Part shown: piece by piece, positions 1 to 8,241 of the stretch | How the letters are laid out: the number at the start of each line of letters is the position of its first letter | How positions within the stretch are numbered: the stretch's first letter is position 1 | NCBI GenBank assembly: GCA_046081125.1 | Contig: JBJTVH010000066.1 | Coordinates: 1 to 52,861 of the forward strand | Direction of reading: 5' to 3' | Length of the DNA stretch: 52,861 nucleotides | Origin: JBEIFW01 sp046081125 | GTDB lineage: Bacteria; Actinomycetota; Acidimicrobiia; Acidimicrobiales; Ilumatobacteraceae | Notes under the pieces: model-generated | Database searches by the model: none | The model's input: the letters and a program-made list of their open reading frames with translations, nothing else | Told to the model about the DNA's origin: nothing | Made by a program: the position numbers and the translations under genes

Positions 1-335
1 GACACCGCCGCCATCACCATGCCCGGTGTGCAATAGCCGCACTGGAGACCGTGGTTCTGCCGGAACGCTTCCTGCATCGGGTGCAGGGTGCCGTCGGCTG
101 CTGCGAGGCCCTCGATCGTCGTGACCGACGCACCGTCGGCATGGACGGCCAACATCGTGCAGGACTTCGCACTTTCGCCGTCGACGTGGACCGTGCAGGC
201 CCCGCACGACGAGGTGTCGCACCCGATGTTGGTGCCCGTGAGCCCGAGGTGCTCACGGATGTAGTGGACCAGCAACGTGCGCGGCTCGACATCGCCGGAA
301 TGCACGGTGCCATTGACCGTGACGCTGATCTGCAT
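1..335 (-). CDS. [2Fe-2S] subunit of a xanthine dehydrogenase/CO dehydrogenase-type molybdenum hydroxylase, C-terminus off window
   Basis: The minus-strand frame from the ATG at 335 reads MQISVTVNGTVHSGD and runs off the window start (111 codons seen). It carries the ferredoxin-type cysteine cluster (GCDTSSCGACTV) and the start of the second cluster (LQCGYCTPGM), the signature of CoxS/XdhC-type small subunits that pass electrons from the molybdenum site to FAD. Full members are about 160 residues, so roughly a third is missing. The large and FAD subunits should lie beyond the window. A G-rich stretch just upstream of the ATG may serve as the ribosome site. It is transcribed away from the helicase at 504, with a 168-bp divergent gap in which I see no clear promoter. 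Confidence 0.9.
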   Translation of the reverse strand, partial: MQISVTVNGTVHSGDVEPRTLLVHYIREHLGLTGTNIGCDTSSCGACTVHVDGESAKSCTMLAVHADGASVTTIEGLAAADGTLHPMQEAFRQNHGLQCGYCTPGMVMAAV

Positions 336-503
336 GCGGGACGCAACCCCCTGGGACGCCGTTCGTATTCGTCGGCACCCTAGACCCCGTGCGCACGGAG
401 CGCGAACCCGGCGTTGCCGCGGCTCCATCGCCGCGATCGACCTGGTCGTACCGATAGCATCCCGGTGCGGCCGCCGGTCGCATCCCCCCGATCCAAAGAC
501 GAC

Positions 504-1721
504 ATGACCGCAACGTTCGCCGCGTTGGGCCTCCCGGAGCCGCTGGCCGGAGCCCTTGAGTCGGCTGGGCTCGTCGAGCCCTTTCCCATCCAGCGCCTCA
601 CCATTCCCGACGGCCTTGCGGGCCGCGACGTGTGCGGCAAGGCCAAGACCGGCTCCGGCAAGACGCTCGCCTTCGGCCTCCCGCTCCTCGCCCGCGTCGG
701 CCAGGCCGCTCCCAAGGCACCTCGCGGACTCGTACTCGTCCCGACCCGGGAGCTTGCGCTCCAAGTCGCCGAGGTGCTCGAACCGCTCGGGGCTGCGATC
801 GGCCGTGCCGTCGTCCCCGTGTACGGCGGCGCCCCGTTCGACGGGCAGGCCAAGCGGATCGCCGAGGGTGCCGACGTCGTCGTGGCCACCCCCGGCCGGT
901 TGATCGACCATGTCGATCGCGGCACCGTCTCGCTCGCCGGGGTCGAGGTGATCGTGCTCGACGAGGCCGACCGCATGGTGGACATGGGCTTCCTGCCCCA
1001 GGTCGAGTGGTTGTTGCGGCACATGAGCAGCGAGCACCAGACGCTGCTGTTTTCCGCCACGCTCGACGGTGCGGTCGACCACATGATCCGGGACCACCTT
1101 CACGATCCGGTACGGCATGAGGTCGCGTCGCGAACCCAGACGGTCGAGGAGATGGAGCACCGGTTCCTGCTCGTCCACGAGCTCGACAAGCTCAAGGTGC
1201 TCGCTGCGATCGCCCGCTCGCATCCACGCACGCTGGCGTTCGTGAACTCCAAGCGCGGGTGCGATCGCATCGCAGGCGACCTACGACGCGAGGGCATCGT
1301 CGCCGAGGCGATCCACGGCGACCTGCACCAGCGCCAGCGGGAGAAGGCCCTCACCGGGTTCGCCAAGGGTGAGATCGCCGTGCTCGTCGCCACCGACGTC
1401 GCAGCCCGAGGGCTCGACATCGACGAGATCGGGATCGTCGTGCACTACGACCCGCCGTCGGATCCGAAGGACTACCTGCATCGCTCCGGTCGGACCGCGC
1501 GTGCCGGCGAGGAAGGCGTGGTGGTCACGCTGATCCTGTGGAACGAAGAGCTCGAGGTGCGCCGGCTCCAGAAGCGCGTCGGTCTCAACGTCCCTATCGT
1601 GGAGATGTTCTCCAACGATGCCCGGCTGGCCAAGCTCGCCGAATGGCAGCCACTCGCCACCGAGGCGGTCGGCGCTGCTCCGGGCGCGCCGGGTGCGACC
1701 GGCGACCCCGGGAGCCGCTGA
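504..1721 (+). CDS. DEAD-box ATP-dependent RNA helicase
   Basis: This is a 405-residue DEAD-box helicase core with little C-terminal extension. Visible motifs are the Q motif near residue 30, motif I AKTGSGKT (47-54), PTREL (80-84), TPGR, DEAD (153-156), SAT (184-186) and the C-terminal HRSGRTARAG arginine-finger motif. The ATG at 504 is preferred over one at 414 because homology to RecA domain 1 begins right after it. The family unwinds short RNA duplexes and acts in ribosome assembly or mRNA turnover; the substrate here cannot be told. Its TGA at 1719-1721 directly abuts the GTG of the ABC permease, so helicase and transporter are probably co-translated, an unusual pairing. Confidence 0.93.
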   Translation: MTATFAALGLPEPLAGALESAGLVEPFPIQRLTIPDGLAGRDVCGKAKTGSGKTLAFGLPLLARVGQAAPKAPRGLVLVPTRELALQVAEVLEPLGAAIGRAVVPVYGGAPFDGQAKRIAEGADVVVATPGRLIDHVDRGTVSLAGVEVIVLDEADRMVDMGFLPQVEWLLRHMSSEHQTLLFSATLDGAVDHMIRDHLHDPVRHEVASRTQTVEEMEHRFLLVHELDKLKVLAAIARSHPRTLAFVNSKRGCDRIAGDLRREGIVAEAIHGDLHQRQREKALTGFAKGEIAVLVATDVAARGLDIDEIGIVVHYDPPSDPKDYLHRSGRTARAGEEGVVVTLILWNEELEVRRLQKRVGLNVPIVEMFSNDARLAKLAEWQPLATEAVGAAPGAPGATGDPGSR

Positions 1722-2840
1722 GTGTTCCTGGCGTTCAAGGAGATGCGCCGGGCCAAGGTGCGGTTCACCCTGTTGACCGCAGCGGTCGGCCTGCTGGTGT
1801 TCCTGGTGCTGTTCCTCAACACGCTGCAGAACGGTCTGCTGACCGCGTTCGTCGGCGCGATCCGCAACAACTCGGCACCGGTGTTCGTGTACTCCGTCGA
1901 CGGTCGGCGCAATCTGCAGGGCGGCGTCCTGCTGCCGGCGCTCGAACAGACCGCTCGCCAGGTCGAGGGAGTCGGGCGTGCCGGCCGGCTCGGCCAGGGC
2001 ACCTTCACCGTCGTCACCCGCACCGGCGATCAGGACGCTGCGATCATCGGCTACGACCTCGCCGGGCTGGGCTCACCGGCCGCGCTGTCGAGCGGCCGTA
2101 TGCCGGAGCGCACCGACGAGGCCGTCGCGTCGGAAAGCGACGCCGGCAAAGGCTTCGCGCTCGGCGACACCGTCACCGTCGCCCCGGGCGGCCAGGCGAT
2201 CACGATCGTCGGCCAGGCCCGTGACGTGCAGCTCAGCGTGAGCCCGACGCTGTTCGTCACGTACGACACCTACCTGGCCGCCGTACGCACCCGGAACCCG
2301 ACCGCTGCGGCCCCGTTGCCCAACGCCCTCGTCGTGGAGCCCGCAGCGGGCGTGGGGCCCGCCGAGCTCGCCACCCGCATCAATGCCGCAAGCGATGAAC
2401 TCGACGCGCTCACCCGCACGGCCGCCGCCGATCTCGCTCCCGGCGTGTCCCAGGTACGGCTCTCGTTCCGCATCATCTTCGCCCTGCTCGCCGTCGTCGT
2501 ACCGTTCGTGACCGGCCTGTTCTTCCTGATCCTCACCGTCCAGAAGGCGGGGTCGCTCACGTTGCTGCGGGCCATCGGGGCCCCGGCCGGGCGGCTCGTC
2601 TCGGCGCTGCTGCTCCAGGTCGTCGTGGTGGTCGTCCTCGGCCTCGCAATCGGGATCGGCGGGTACGGCGCGCTCGTGTCGGGCGGCGGTACCGGCGGTG
2701 TCACCCTTCGGTTCGAGACCTCGACAGTGATCACCTGGGCGTTGGTGCTCGGCGTGTTCTCTTTCGTGAGTGCGCTCGTGTCGGCGCGCCGGGTGCTGGC
2801 GATCGACCCCATCGCCGCAACGACCGGTGCGGGTCGCTAG
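1722..2840 (+). CDS. FtsX/MacB-like ABC transporter permease, first copy
   Basis: A 372-residue membrane protein starting with GTG immediately after the helicase stop. It has one N-terminal transmembrane helix (about residues 15-37), a large extracytoplasmic domain, and a C-terminal block of three helices (from about residue 246) with the FtsX-type sequence KAGSLTLLRAIGAP and the terminal ARRVLAIDPIAA. This is the topology of MacB/LolCE/DevC permeases, which move or extract substrates at the outer membrane face rather than importing them. With the second permease and the ATPase it forms a complete exporter. The substrate is unknown, and no membrane-fusion (DevB/MacA) partner is present. Confidence 0.87.
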   Translation: MFLAFKEMRRAKVRFTLLTAAVGLLVFLVLFLNTLQNGLLTAFVGAIRNNSAPVFVYSVDGRRNLQGGVLLPALEQTARQVEGVGRAGRLGQGTFTVVTRTGDQDAAIIGYDLAGLGSPAALSSGRMPERTDEAVASESDAGKGFALGDTVTVAPGGQAITIVGQARDVQLSVSPTLFVTYDTYLAAVRTRNPTAAAPLPNALVVEPAAGVGPAELATRINAASDELDALTRTAAADLAPGVSQVRLSFRIIFALLAVVVPFVTGLFFLILTVQKAGSLTLLRAIGAPAGRLVSALLLQVVVVVVLGLAIGIGGYGALVSGGGTGGVTLRFETSTVITWALVLGVFSFVSALVSARRVLAIDPIAATTGAGR

Positions 2841-2842
2841 CC

Positions 2843-3958
2843 GTGCGTCTCGCCCTGCGTGAACTGTTCCGCCGGCCCGGCCGGTTCCTGACGGCGGGAG
2901 CGATCCTCACCCTGCTCGCGAGCCTGGTGATGCTGTTCGGCGGCATCCTCGACGGGCTAATCGACAACTCGACCGCCGGTGTGCGGGCACAGCGCGGGGA
3001 TGCGCTCGTGTTCTCTGCGCAGGCCAAGGAATCGTTCCTGCGCAGCCGGATCGACCGCAGCCTGCGGGCGCGGATCGAGGCGGTACCCGGGGTCGCACGC
3101 ACCGGCGGGATCGGGATCGTGCAGCTCGGTGCCCGCCTCCCCGACGCCGGCCCGCGCGACCTCGTCGACACCGTGCTGTTCGGCTACGAGGTGGCACCCC
3201 AGGGCCTGCCCGACACGCCACCGGCCGACGGTGAGGTGATCGCCGACGACACCCTGCGCGACCAAGGCGTCGAGCGCGGCATGGTGTTGCGGCTCGGCCC
3301 GGCCCGCAGCCCGGTCACCGTGATCGGCTTCGTCGAGCAGACCAACTACCTGGGTCAGGGCGCCCTGTGGGGCTCGCCGACGACCTGGCGCACCGTGCTC
3401 ACGGCCAACCGACCCGACGAGATCCTGCCGGCCGACACGTTCCAGTCGCTGGTGGTAGTCGGCGAGCCGTCCGGTCCGGGCGGGCTGGCCGCCGCGATCG
3501 ACGCCGCCACGGCCGGCGCCACCCGCACCCCCACCGTCGAAACCGCCGCCGATGCGCTCCCAGGTGTGGAGGAGCAGCGCGCCACCTTCGGCCAGATCAT
3601 CAACACCATCGTGTTCGTCGCACTCGTGGTCGTGGGGCTGTTCTTCGCCCTGCTCACCGTGGAGCGCATGGGGCTCTACGGCGTGCTCAAGGCGATCGGT
3701 GCGTCGTCGCGCACCCTGTTCGCCGGTCTCGTCGTGCAGGCCGCGGTCGTCACGATCTCGGCCTGCGTGATCGCCGGGGCGCTCGCCGTGCTGGTCGACG
3801 TGACCGTCCCGGCCGGCTCGTTGCCGTTCGCCATCTCGGCCGGACGGTTCGCCACTTCGACCGTCACCCTGCTCGTCGCCGCGATCGCCGGCTGCGCGTT
3901 CTCGTTGCGCCGGGTCCTCCGGGTGGACCCCGCCAGCGCCATCGGAGGTTCGCTGTGA
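2843..3958 (+). CDS. FtsX/MacB-like ABC transporter permease, second copy
   Basis: A 371-residue paralogue of the preceding permease, beginning at a GTG 2 nt after its stop. It has an N-terminal helix near residues 14-38, an extracytoplasmic domain of roughly 200 residues, then three helices. The coupling motif ERMGLYGVLKAIGASSRT and the C-terminal LRRVLRVDPASAIG mark the FtsX fold. Having two different permeases suggests a heterodimer. The GTGA overlap with the ATPase indicates translational coupling. Confidence 0.87.
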   Translation: MRLALRELFRRPGRFLTAGAILTLLASLVMLFGGILDGLIDNSTAGVRAQRGDALVFSAQAKESFLRSRIDRSLRARIEAVPGVARTGGIGIVQLGARLPDAGPRDLVDTVLFGYEVAPQGLPDTPPADGEVIADDTLRDQGVERGMVLRLGPARSPVTVIGFVEQTNYLGQGALWGSPTTWRTVLTANRPDEILPADTFQSLVVVGEPSGPGGLAAAIDAATAGATRTPTVETAADALPGVEEQRATFGQIINTIVFVALVVVGLFFALLTVERMGLYGVLKAIGASSRTLFAGLVVQAAVVTISACVIAGALAVLVDVTVPAGSLPFAISAGRFATSTVTLLVAAIAGCAFSLRRVLRVDPASAIGGSL

Positions 3959-4644
3959 CCCACCCCGACCCGACCCCCGCCCTGCAGATGACGGCGGTCC
4001 GCAAGGTGTACCCGATGGGGGACAGCGAGGTCGTCGCGCTCGACCACGCCACGCTAACGGTCGGCGCCAACGAGATCGTCGCCCTCGTCGGCCCGTCGGG
4101 CTCGGGGAAGACCACCCTGTGCACTATCGCTGGCGGGATCCTGTCGCCCACTGCGGGCCAGGTGGTCGTCGGCGGCCGGGATATCACCGGGTACTCCTCC
4201 AAGCAGCTCACCGAGTTCCGGCGCACGACCGTGGGCTTCGTGTTCCAGTCGGTGAACCTGATCCCGTTCCTCACCGCCCGGGAGAACCTCCTCGTCGTCG
4301 ACGAGATGGGCCGCCGCACCGGTGCAGCTGCGCGCCGGCGGGCCGACCAGCTGCTCGGCGAGCTCGACCTGAGCGACCGGGCTGGCAATCTGCCCTCGCA
4401 GCTGTCGGGCGGCCAGCGCCAACGCGTGGCGATCGGTCGGGCGCTCATGAACGAGCCCACGCTCGTGCTGTTCGACGAGCCGACCTCCGCGCTCGACACC
4501 GCGCTCGGCGACCAGGTGATGGCGCTCATCCGCCACGAGATGAAGAGCCGCGGCACCGCGGCCATCGTGGTCACCCACGACGAGCGGATCCTCCACTACG
4601 CCGATCGGGTCGTTCACATCACCGACGGCCGCCTCGACGCCTGA
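3955..4644 (+). CDS. MacB/LolD-type ABC transporter ATP-binding protein
   Basis: A 229-residue cytoplasmic ATPase. Walker A is GPSGSGKTT (46-54), the Q-loop is at FQ98, the signature is LSGGQ (150-154), Walker B is LVLFDE (170-175), and the switch histidine lies in VVTHD (H208). It belongs to the MacB/LolD group that energises FtsX-type permeases. The GTG start at 3955 overlaps the previous stop by 4 bp and fits the family N-terminus; longer in-frame extensions overlap the permease gene and have no similarity. It ends the helicase-ABC operon, and a small hairpin follows at 4649. Confidence 0.94.
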   Translation: MTHPDPTPALQMTAVRKVYPMGDSEVVALDHATLTVGANEIVALVGPSGSGKTTLCTIAGGILSPTAGQVVVGGRDITGYSSKQLTEFRRTTVGFVFQSVNLIPFLTARENLLVVDEMGRRTGAAARRRADQLLGELDLSDRAGNLPSQLSGGQRQRVAIGRALMNEPTLVLFDEPTSALDTALGDQVMALIRHEMKSRGTAAIVVTHDERILHYADRVVHITDGRLDA

Positions 4645-4648
4645 GCGG

Positions 4649-4666
4649 CGGGCGTTCACACGCCCG
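4649..4666 (+). terminator. Possible weak hairpin terminator after the ABC operon
   Basis: A perfect 6-bp inverted repeat (CGGGCG, loop TTCACA, CGCCCG) lies 4 nt after the ATPase stop. No T-run follows, so it may be only a weak or Rho-assisted terminator. Confidence 0.35.
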
Positions 4667-4669
4667 TGC

Positions 4670-4698
4670 TTGACATTCTGTAAAAGGAGCACCAAGGT
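4670..4698 (+). promoter_or_regulatory. Candidate promoter of the catabolic operon
   Basis: A consensus -35 TTGACA (4670-4675) is followed after 17 nt by CAAGGT (4693-4698), which keeps the key A and T of a -10 box, 6 nt before the GTG at 4705. That spacing matches the leaderless layout seen elsewhere in the window. The stretch from 4670 also has partial dyad symmetry (TTnACAnnnTGTnAA), which could be an operator. An AAAGGAG at 4683-4689 could instead act as a Shine-Dalgarno, but it is 15 nt from the start. Confidence 0.45.
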
Positions 4699-4704
4699 CG
4701 CCCC

Positions 4705-5643
4705 GTGCCTCGGATCGTCACCGTCGGTGCCGCGCAGCTCGGACCGGTCCAACGGGACCACACGCGCGCCGAGGTCGTCGAGCGCCTACTCGTGTTGCTG
4801 CGCGACGGCGCCCGCCACGGCTGCGACCTCGTCGTCTATCCCGAGTTGGCGCTGACGACGTTCTTCCCCCGCTGGTTCGTCACCGACATCGCCGAGGCCG
4901 ACCACTTCTACGAGCGTTCGATGCCCAACCCGGACACCCAGCCGCTGTTCGACGAGGCGCGCCGGCTCGGGGTCGGGTTCTGTCTCGGGTACGCGCACCT
5001 CACCGAACCCGATGCCGACGGCATGCGCCACCGCTACAACGTGCAGACGCTCGTGGAGCGCGATGGCTCGATCGTCGGGACGTTCCGCAAAGTGCACATC
5101 CCCGGGCACGAGCACCACGAACCCGATCGACCGTTCCAGCACGCCGAGCGGTACTACTTCGAGCCCGGCCCCGACGGGTTCGGCGTGTGGCGTGCGTTCG
5201 GCGGGATCGTCGGAATGATGATCTGCAACGACCGAAGGTGGCCGGAGAGCTATCGGGTGATGGGCCTGCAAGGGGTCGAGCTGATCCTGTGCGGCTACAA
5301 CACCCCGATCCATTACGTGCCCGACCCGAGCCAGGACATCCTCCAGGGGTTCCACAACGCGCTCGTGATGCAGTCCGGCGCCTACCAGAACGGCACCTGG
5401 GTCGTCGGCGTCGCCAAGGGCGGCGTCGAGGAGGGGGTCGACTCGCTCGGCCAGTCCTGCATCATGGCCCCGTCCGGTCAGATCGTCGCCCAGGCCTTCA
5501 CGACCGGCGACGAGTTGGTGGTGGCCCGGTGCGATCTCGACTGGTGCCAGAAGTACAAGGGCACCCTGTTCGACTTCGACCGGTACCGCCGGCCCGAGAT
5601 GTACACCCGGATCACCGCACAGCGAGGAGTGGAGCTGCCATGA
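4705..5643 (+). CDS. Carbon-nitrogen hydrolase, N-carbamoyl-D-amino acid amidohydrolase-like
   Basis: A 312-residue nitrilase-superfamily enzyme. The catalytic triad is visible: Glu47 in VVYPELAL, Lys129 in FRKVHIPG and Cys174 in MMICNDRRWPE, at almost the spacing of Agrobacterium D-carbamoylase (about 304 residues). The HEHHEPDRPFQHAERYYF stretch is also typical of that group. The family hydrolyses N-carbamoyl amino acids or ureido compounds to amine, CO2 and ammonia in the cytoplasm. It is first in an operon with a molybdenum hydroxylase and an SsnA-like aminohydrolase, so it may act on a ureido product of ring opening. A beta-ureidopropionase-like role is the main alternative. Its stop overlaps the next ATG (ATGA). 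Confidence 0.9.
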   Translation: MPRIVTVGAAQLGPVQRDHTRAEVVERLLVLLRDGARHGCDLVVYPELALTTFFPRWFVTDIAEADHFYERSMPNPDTQPLFDEARRLGVGFCLGYAHLTEPDADGMRHRYNVQTLVERDGSIVGTFRKVHIPGHEHHEPDRPFQHAERYYFEPGPDGFGVWRAFGGIVGMMICNDRRWPESYRVMGLQGVELILCGYNTPIHYVPDPSQDILQGFHNALVMQSGAYQNGTWVVGVAKGGVEEGVDSLGQSCIMAPSGQIVAQAFTTGDELVVARCDLDWCQKYKGTLFDFDRYRRPEMYTRITAQRGVELP

Positions 5644-8237
5644 GCACCGCCTTCACCGTCAACGGCACCCCGGTCGAGGTGGCCGACGACCACCCGCACC
5701 TGTTGTCGGCCCTGCGCGAGGAGCTGGGCGTCACCTCGCCCAAGGACGGCTGCTCGCCGTCGGGGCAGTGCGGCTGCTGCACGGTGCTGATCGACGGCAA
5801 GGCGGTGGTGTCGTGCCAGCAATCCTTGGCCAAGGTCGCCGGCAAGTCGGTGGTCACCCTCGAAGGCGTCGACCCCGACGAGCGGGCCCGCTACGCCGAG
5901 GCCTTCGCGGCCTGCGGCGGGCTGCAGTGCGGGTTCTGCATCCCGGGGATCGTCGTGCGGGCCAAGGCCCAGATCGACCGCAAGGGGGCCGATCTCGCCC
6001 GCGAGGACATGGCCCGGCACCTCGGTGCCCACCTGTGCCGGTGCACGGGGTACGTGAAGATCCTCGACGCGATCGAGGCGGTCGCGAAGGGCAAGCGGTT
6101 CGAGACGGCGCTCGCCGGGACGGTGGGCGGCAGCGGCGTGAAGTACGAGGCCGAGGCGCTCGCCCTCGGCGACCGCGGCTACGTGGACGACCTGCGCGTG
6201 CCTGGGATGCTCCACGGCGCGTTCCGGCTCACCGACCACGCCCGTGCCGACGTGGTCCGGATCGACACGGCGCAGGCCCTGGCCGCCCCCGGCGTCGTGG
6301 GGGTCTTCACCGCCGCGGACGTGCCCGGGGCCCGCAAGGTCGGCATCATCTACAAGGACTGGCCCACGTTCATCGGCGAGGGCGAGCGCACCTCCTACGC
6401 CGGTGACGTGCTCGCCATCGTGGTCGCCGACACCCGGCGGGCGGCCCGTGCGGCGGCCGAACTGATCGAGGTCGAGTACGTCGTGCACCGGCCGATCACG
6501 GATCCGGTCGCTGCGATCGACGACCCCGAGCCTGCGGTGTGGGGCACGACGTCGAACGTGCTCAGCGTGTCGCAGTACGCCCGCGGCGACGTGGACGCCG
6601 CCCTCGCCGGCAGCGCCCACGTCGTGCACGAGGTGTTCCAGACCCAGCGCATCGAGCACGCGTTCCTCGAACCGGAGTCGACGCTCGCCGTGCCGACGCT
6701 GGGGGAGGACGGCACGGTCGAGCACCTCCACGTGTATTCCGGCGGCCAGGGGGTCTGGGACGACCGCGACCAGATCGCTGCGACGCTGGGCGTGATGAAG
6801 CACCTCGTCACCGTCGAGTTGGTGTCCAACGGCGGGGCCTTCGGCGGAAAGGAGGACATGTCGAACCAGGGTCAGACCGCACTTGCGGCCTGGCTGCTCG
6901 GCCGACCGGTCAAGTGCACCCTGTCGCGCGAGGAGAGCTTCCTCATCCACGCCAAGCGCCATCCGATCCGGATGGAGTATTGGGCGGGCTGCGACGCCGA
7001 CGGGTATCTGACAGGGCTCAAGGTGCGGGGGATCGGGGATTCCGGTTCCTACGCGAGCGTCGGCATGAAGGTGCTCGAACGAGCGGCCGGCCACGCCTCG
7101 GGCCCGTACCGGCTGCCGACGATCGACGTGCGCAACGTCGCCGTGCGCACCAACAATCCGGTCTGCGGCGCGTTCCGGGGCTTCGGGGCCAACCAGGCCC
7201 AGTTCGCCATGGAGGGGGTGCTCGACCGGCTCGCCGAGCGGGTCGGGATCTCGGGCTGGGAGATCCGCAAGCGCAATGTGATCCATCCCGGCGAGGTGTG
7301 GGGCCCGGGTCAGGTCATGGACGACGGCGCCGCCGGCGCGGAGGCCTGCCTCGACGCGATCAAGGGGCGGTACGACGCGGCCCGAGCGGCGGGCAAGGCG
7401 GTCGGCCTCGGGCTCGGGTTGAAGAACTCGGGGCTCGGCAACGGGTTCCGCGAGTTGACCCGCGCGGTCGTGCGGTTCCGGTCCGACACGGGCCGGGTCG
7501 AGGTGCGCCACGGCTGGACCGAGATGGGCCAAGGGGTCCACACCGTCGCCCTGCAGGTGGCGTGCCACGAACTCGGGCTCGATCCGGCCCGAGTCGACGT
7601 CATCGTCGACACCACCCGGGAGCTCGGGTTCGGCCAGACGACCGGCAGCCGCGGCACGCTGATGGCGGCGGGCAGCGTCCGGTCGGCGTGCGAGAAGGCC
7701 AAGGCCGCCGGCTGCGCGCCCGATGTCGACCACGTCGGTGAGCACGTCGTCGACTGGACCCAGCTCCTCGGTGACCCGGATCATCCGAACCCCACGATCC
7801 ACGCCGCGTTCGGGTACGCCGCGCAACTCGTCGTGATGGACCCGGCCAGCCAAGCGATCGAGCGGGTCGTCGCGGTGCACGACGTCGGCCGGGCGGTGAA
7901 CCCACTGCTGTGCGAAGGCCAGATCGAAGGGTCGGTGCACATGGGGCTCGGCTACGCGCTCACCGAGGACTTCCCGCACGACCCCGAGACCGGCTTTCCC
8001 ACCACGATGACGTTGCGAGGGTTGGGGATCCTGCGGGCCAAGGACGTACCCCCGATCGAGGTGGAACTCGTCGAGGTGCCCCAGCCCCGATCCCCGTACG
8101 GGATCAAGGGCGTCGGCGAGATCGGTCTCGTGCCCACCGCACCGGCCGTCGCGGCGGCGCTCCACGAGGCCGACGGGCGGTGGCGTTCGACGCTGCCGCT
8201 CAAGCCGAAGGCCGCAGCCGCCGCCGGCGACGACTGA
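5640..8237 (+). CDS. Fused [2Fe-2S]/molybdopterin xanthine dehydrogenase-family oxidoreductase
   Basis: An 865-residue protein joining a two-cluster ferredoxin domain (Cys38, 44, 47, 59; Cys97, 100, 133, 135) to a molybdopterin-binding domain from about residue 165. Moco-side motifs include GGAFGGKED, CGAFRGFGANQ, EMGQGVHT, GQTTGSRGT and the catalytic Glu in GVGEIGLVP. There is no FAD domain, as in Desulfovibrio aldehyde oxidoreductase and the 'selenium-dependent xanthine dehydrogenase' family. It should hydroxylate a purine-like or other N-heterocycle or an aldehyde. The ATG at 5640 overlaps the carbamoylase stop; longer in-frame ORFs only shadow that gene. The SsnA-like gene follows after 4 nt, a partnership known from enterobacterial and clostridial purine clusters. 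No selenium accessory gene is seen. Confidence 0.93.
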   Translation: MSTAFTVNGTPVEVADDHPHLLSALREELGVTSPKDGCSPSGQCGCCTVLIDGKAVVSCQQSLAKVAGKSVVTLEGVDPDERARYAEAFAACGGLQCGFCIPGIVVRAKAQIDRKGADLAREDMARHLGAHLCRCTGYVKILDAIEAVAKGKRFETALAGTVGGSGVKYEAEALALGDRGYVDDLRVPGMLHGAFRLTDHARADVVRIDTAQALAAPGVVGVFTAADVPGARKVGIIYKDWPTFIGEGERTSYAGDVLAIVVADTRRAARAAAELIEVEYVVHRPITDPVAAIDDPEPAVWGTTSNVLSVSQYARGDVDAALAGSAHVVHEVFQTQRIEHAFLEPESTLAVPTLGEDGTVEHLHVYSGGQGVWDDRDQIAATLGVMKHLVTVELVSNGGAFGGKEDMSNQGQTALAAWLLGRPVKCTLSREESFLIHAKRHPIRMEYWAGCDADGYLTGLKVRGIGDSGSYASVGMKVLERAAGHASGPYRLPTIDVRNVAVRTNNPVCGAFRGFGANQAQFAMEGVLDRLAERVGISGWEIRKRNVIHPGEVWGPGQVMDDGAAGAEACLDAIKGRYDAARAAGKAVGLGLGLKNSGLGNGFRELTRAVVRFRSDTGRVEVRHGWTEMGQGVHTVALQVACHELGLDPARVDVIVDTTRELGFGQTTGSRGTLMAAGSVRSACEKAKAAGCAPDVDHVGEHVVDWTQLLGDPDHPNPTIHAAFGYAAQLVVMDPASQAIERVVAVHDVGRAVNPLLCEGQIEGSVHMGLGYALTEDFPHDPETGFPTTMTLRGLGILRAKDVPPIEVELVEVPQPRSPYGIKGVGEIGLVPTAPAVAAALHEADGRWRSTLPLKPKAAAAAGDD

Positions 8238-8241
8238 CCCG

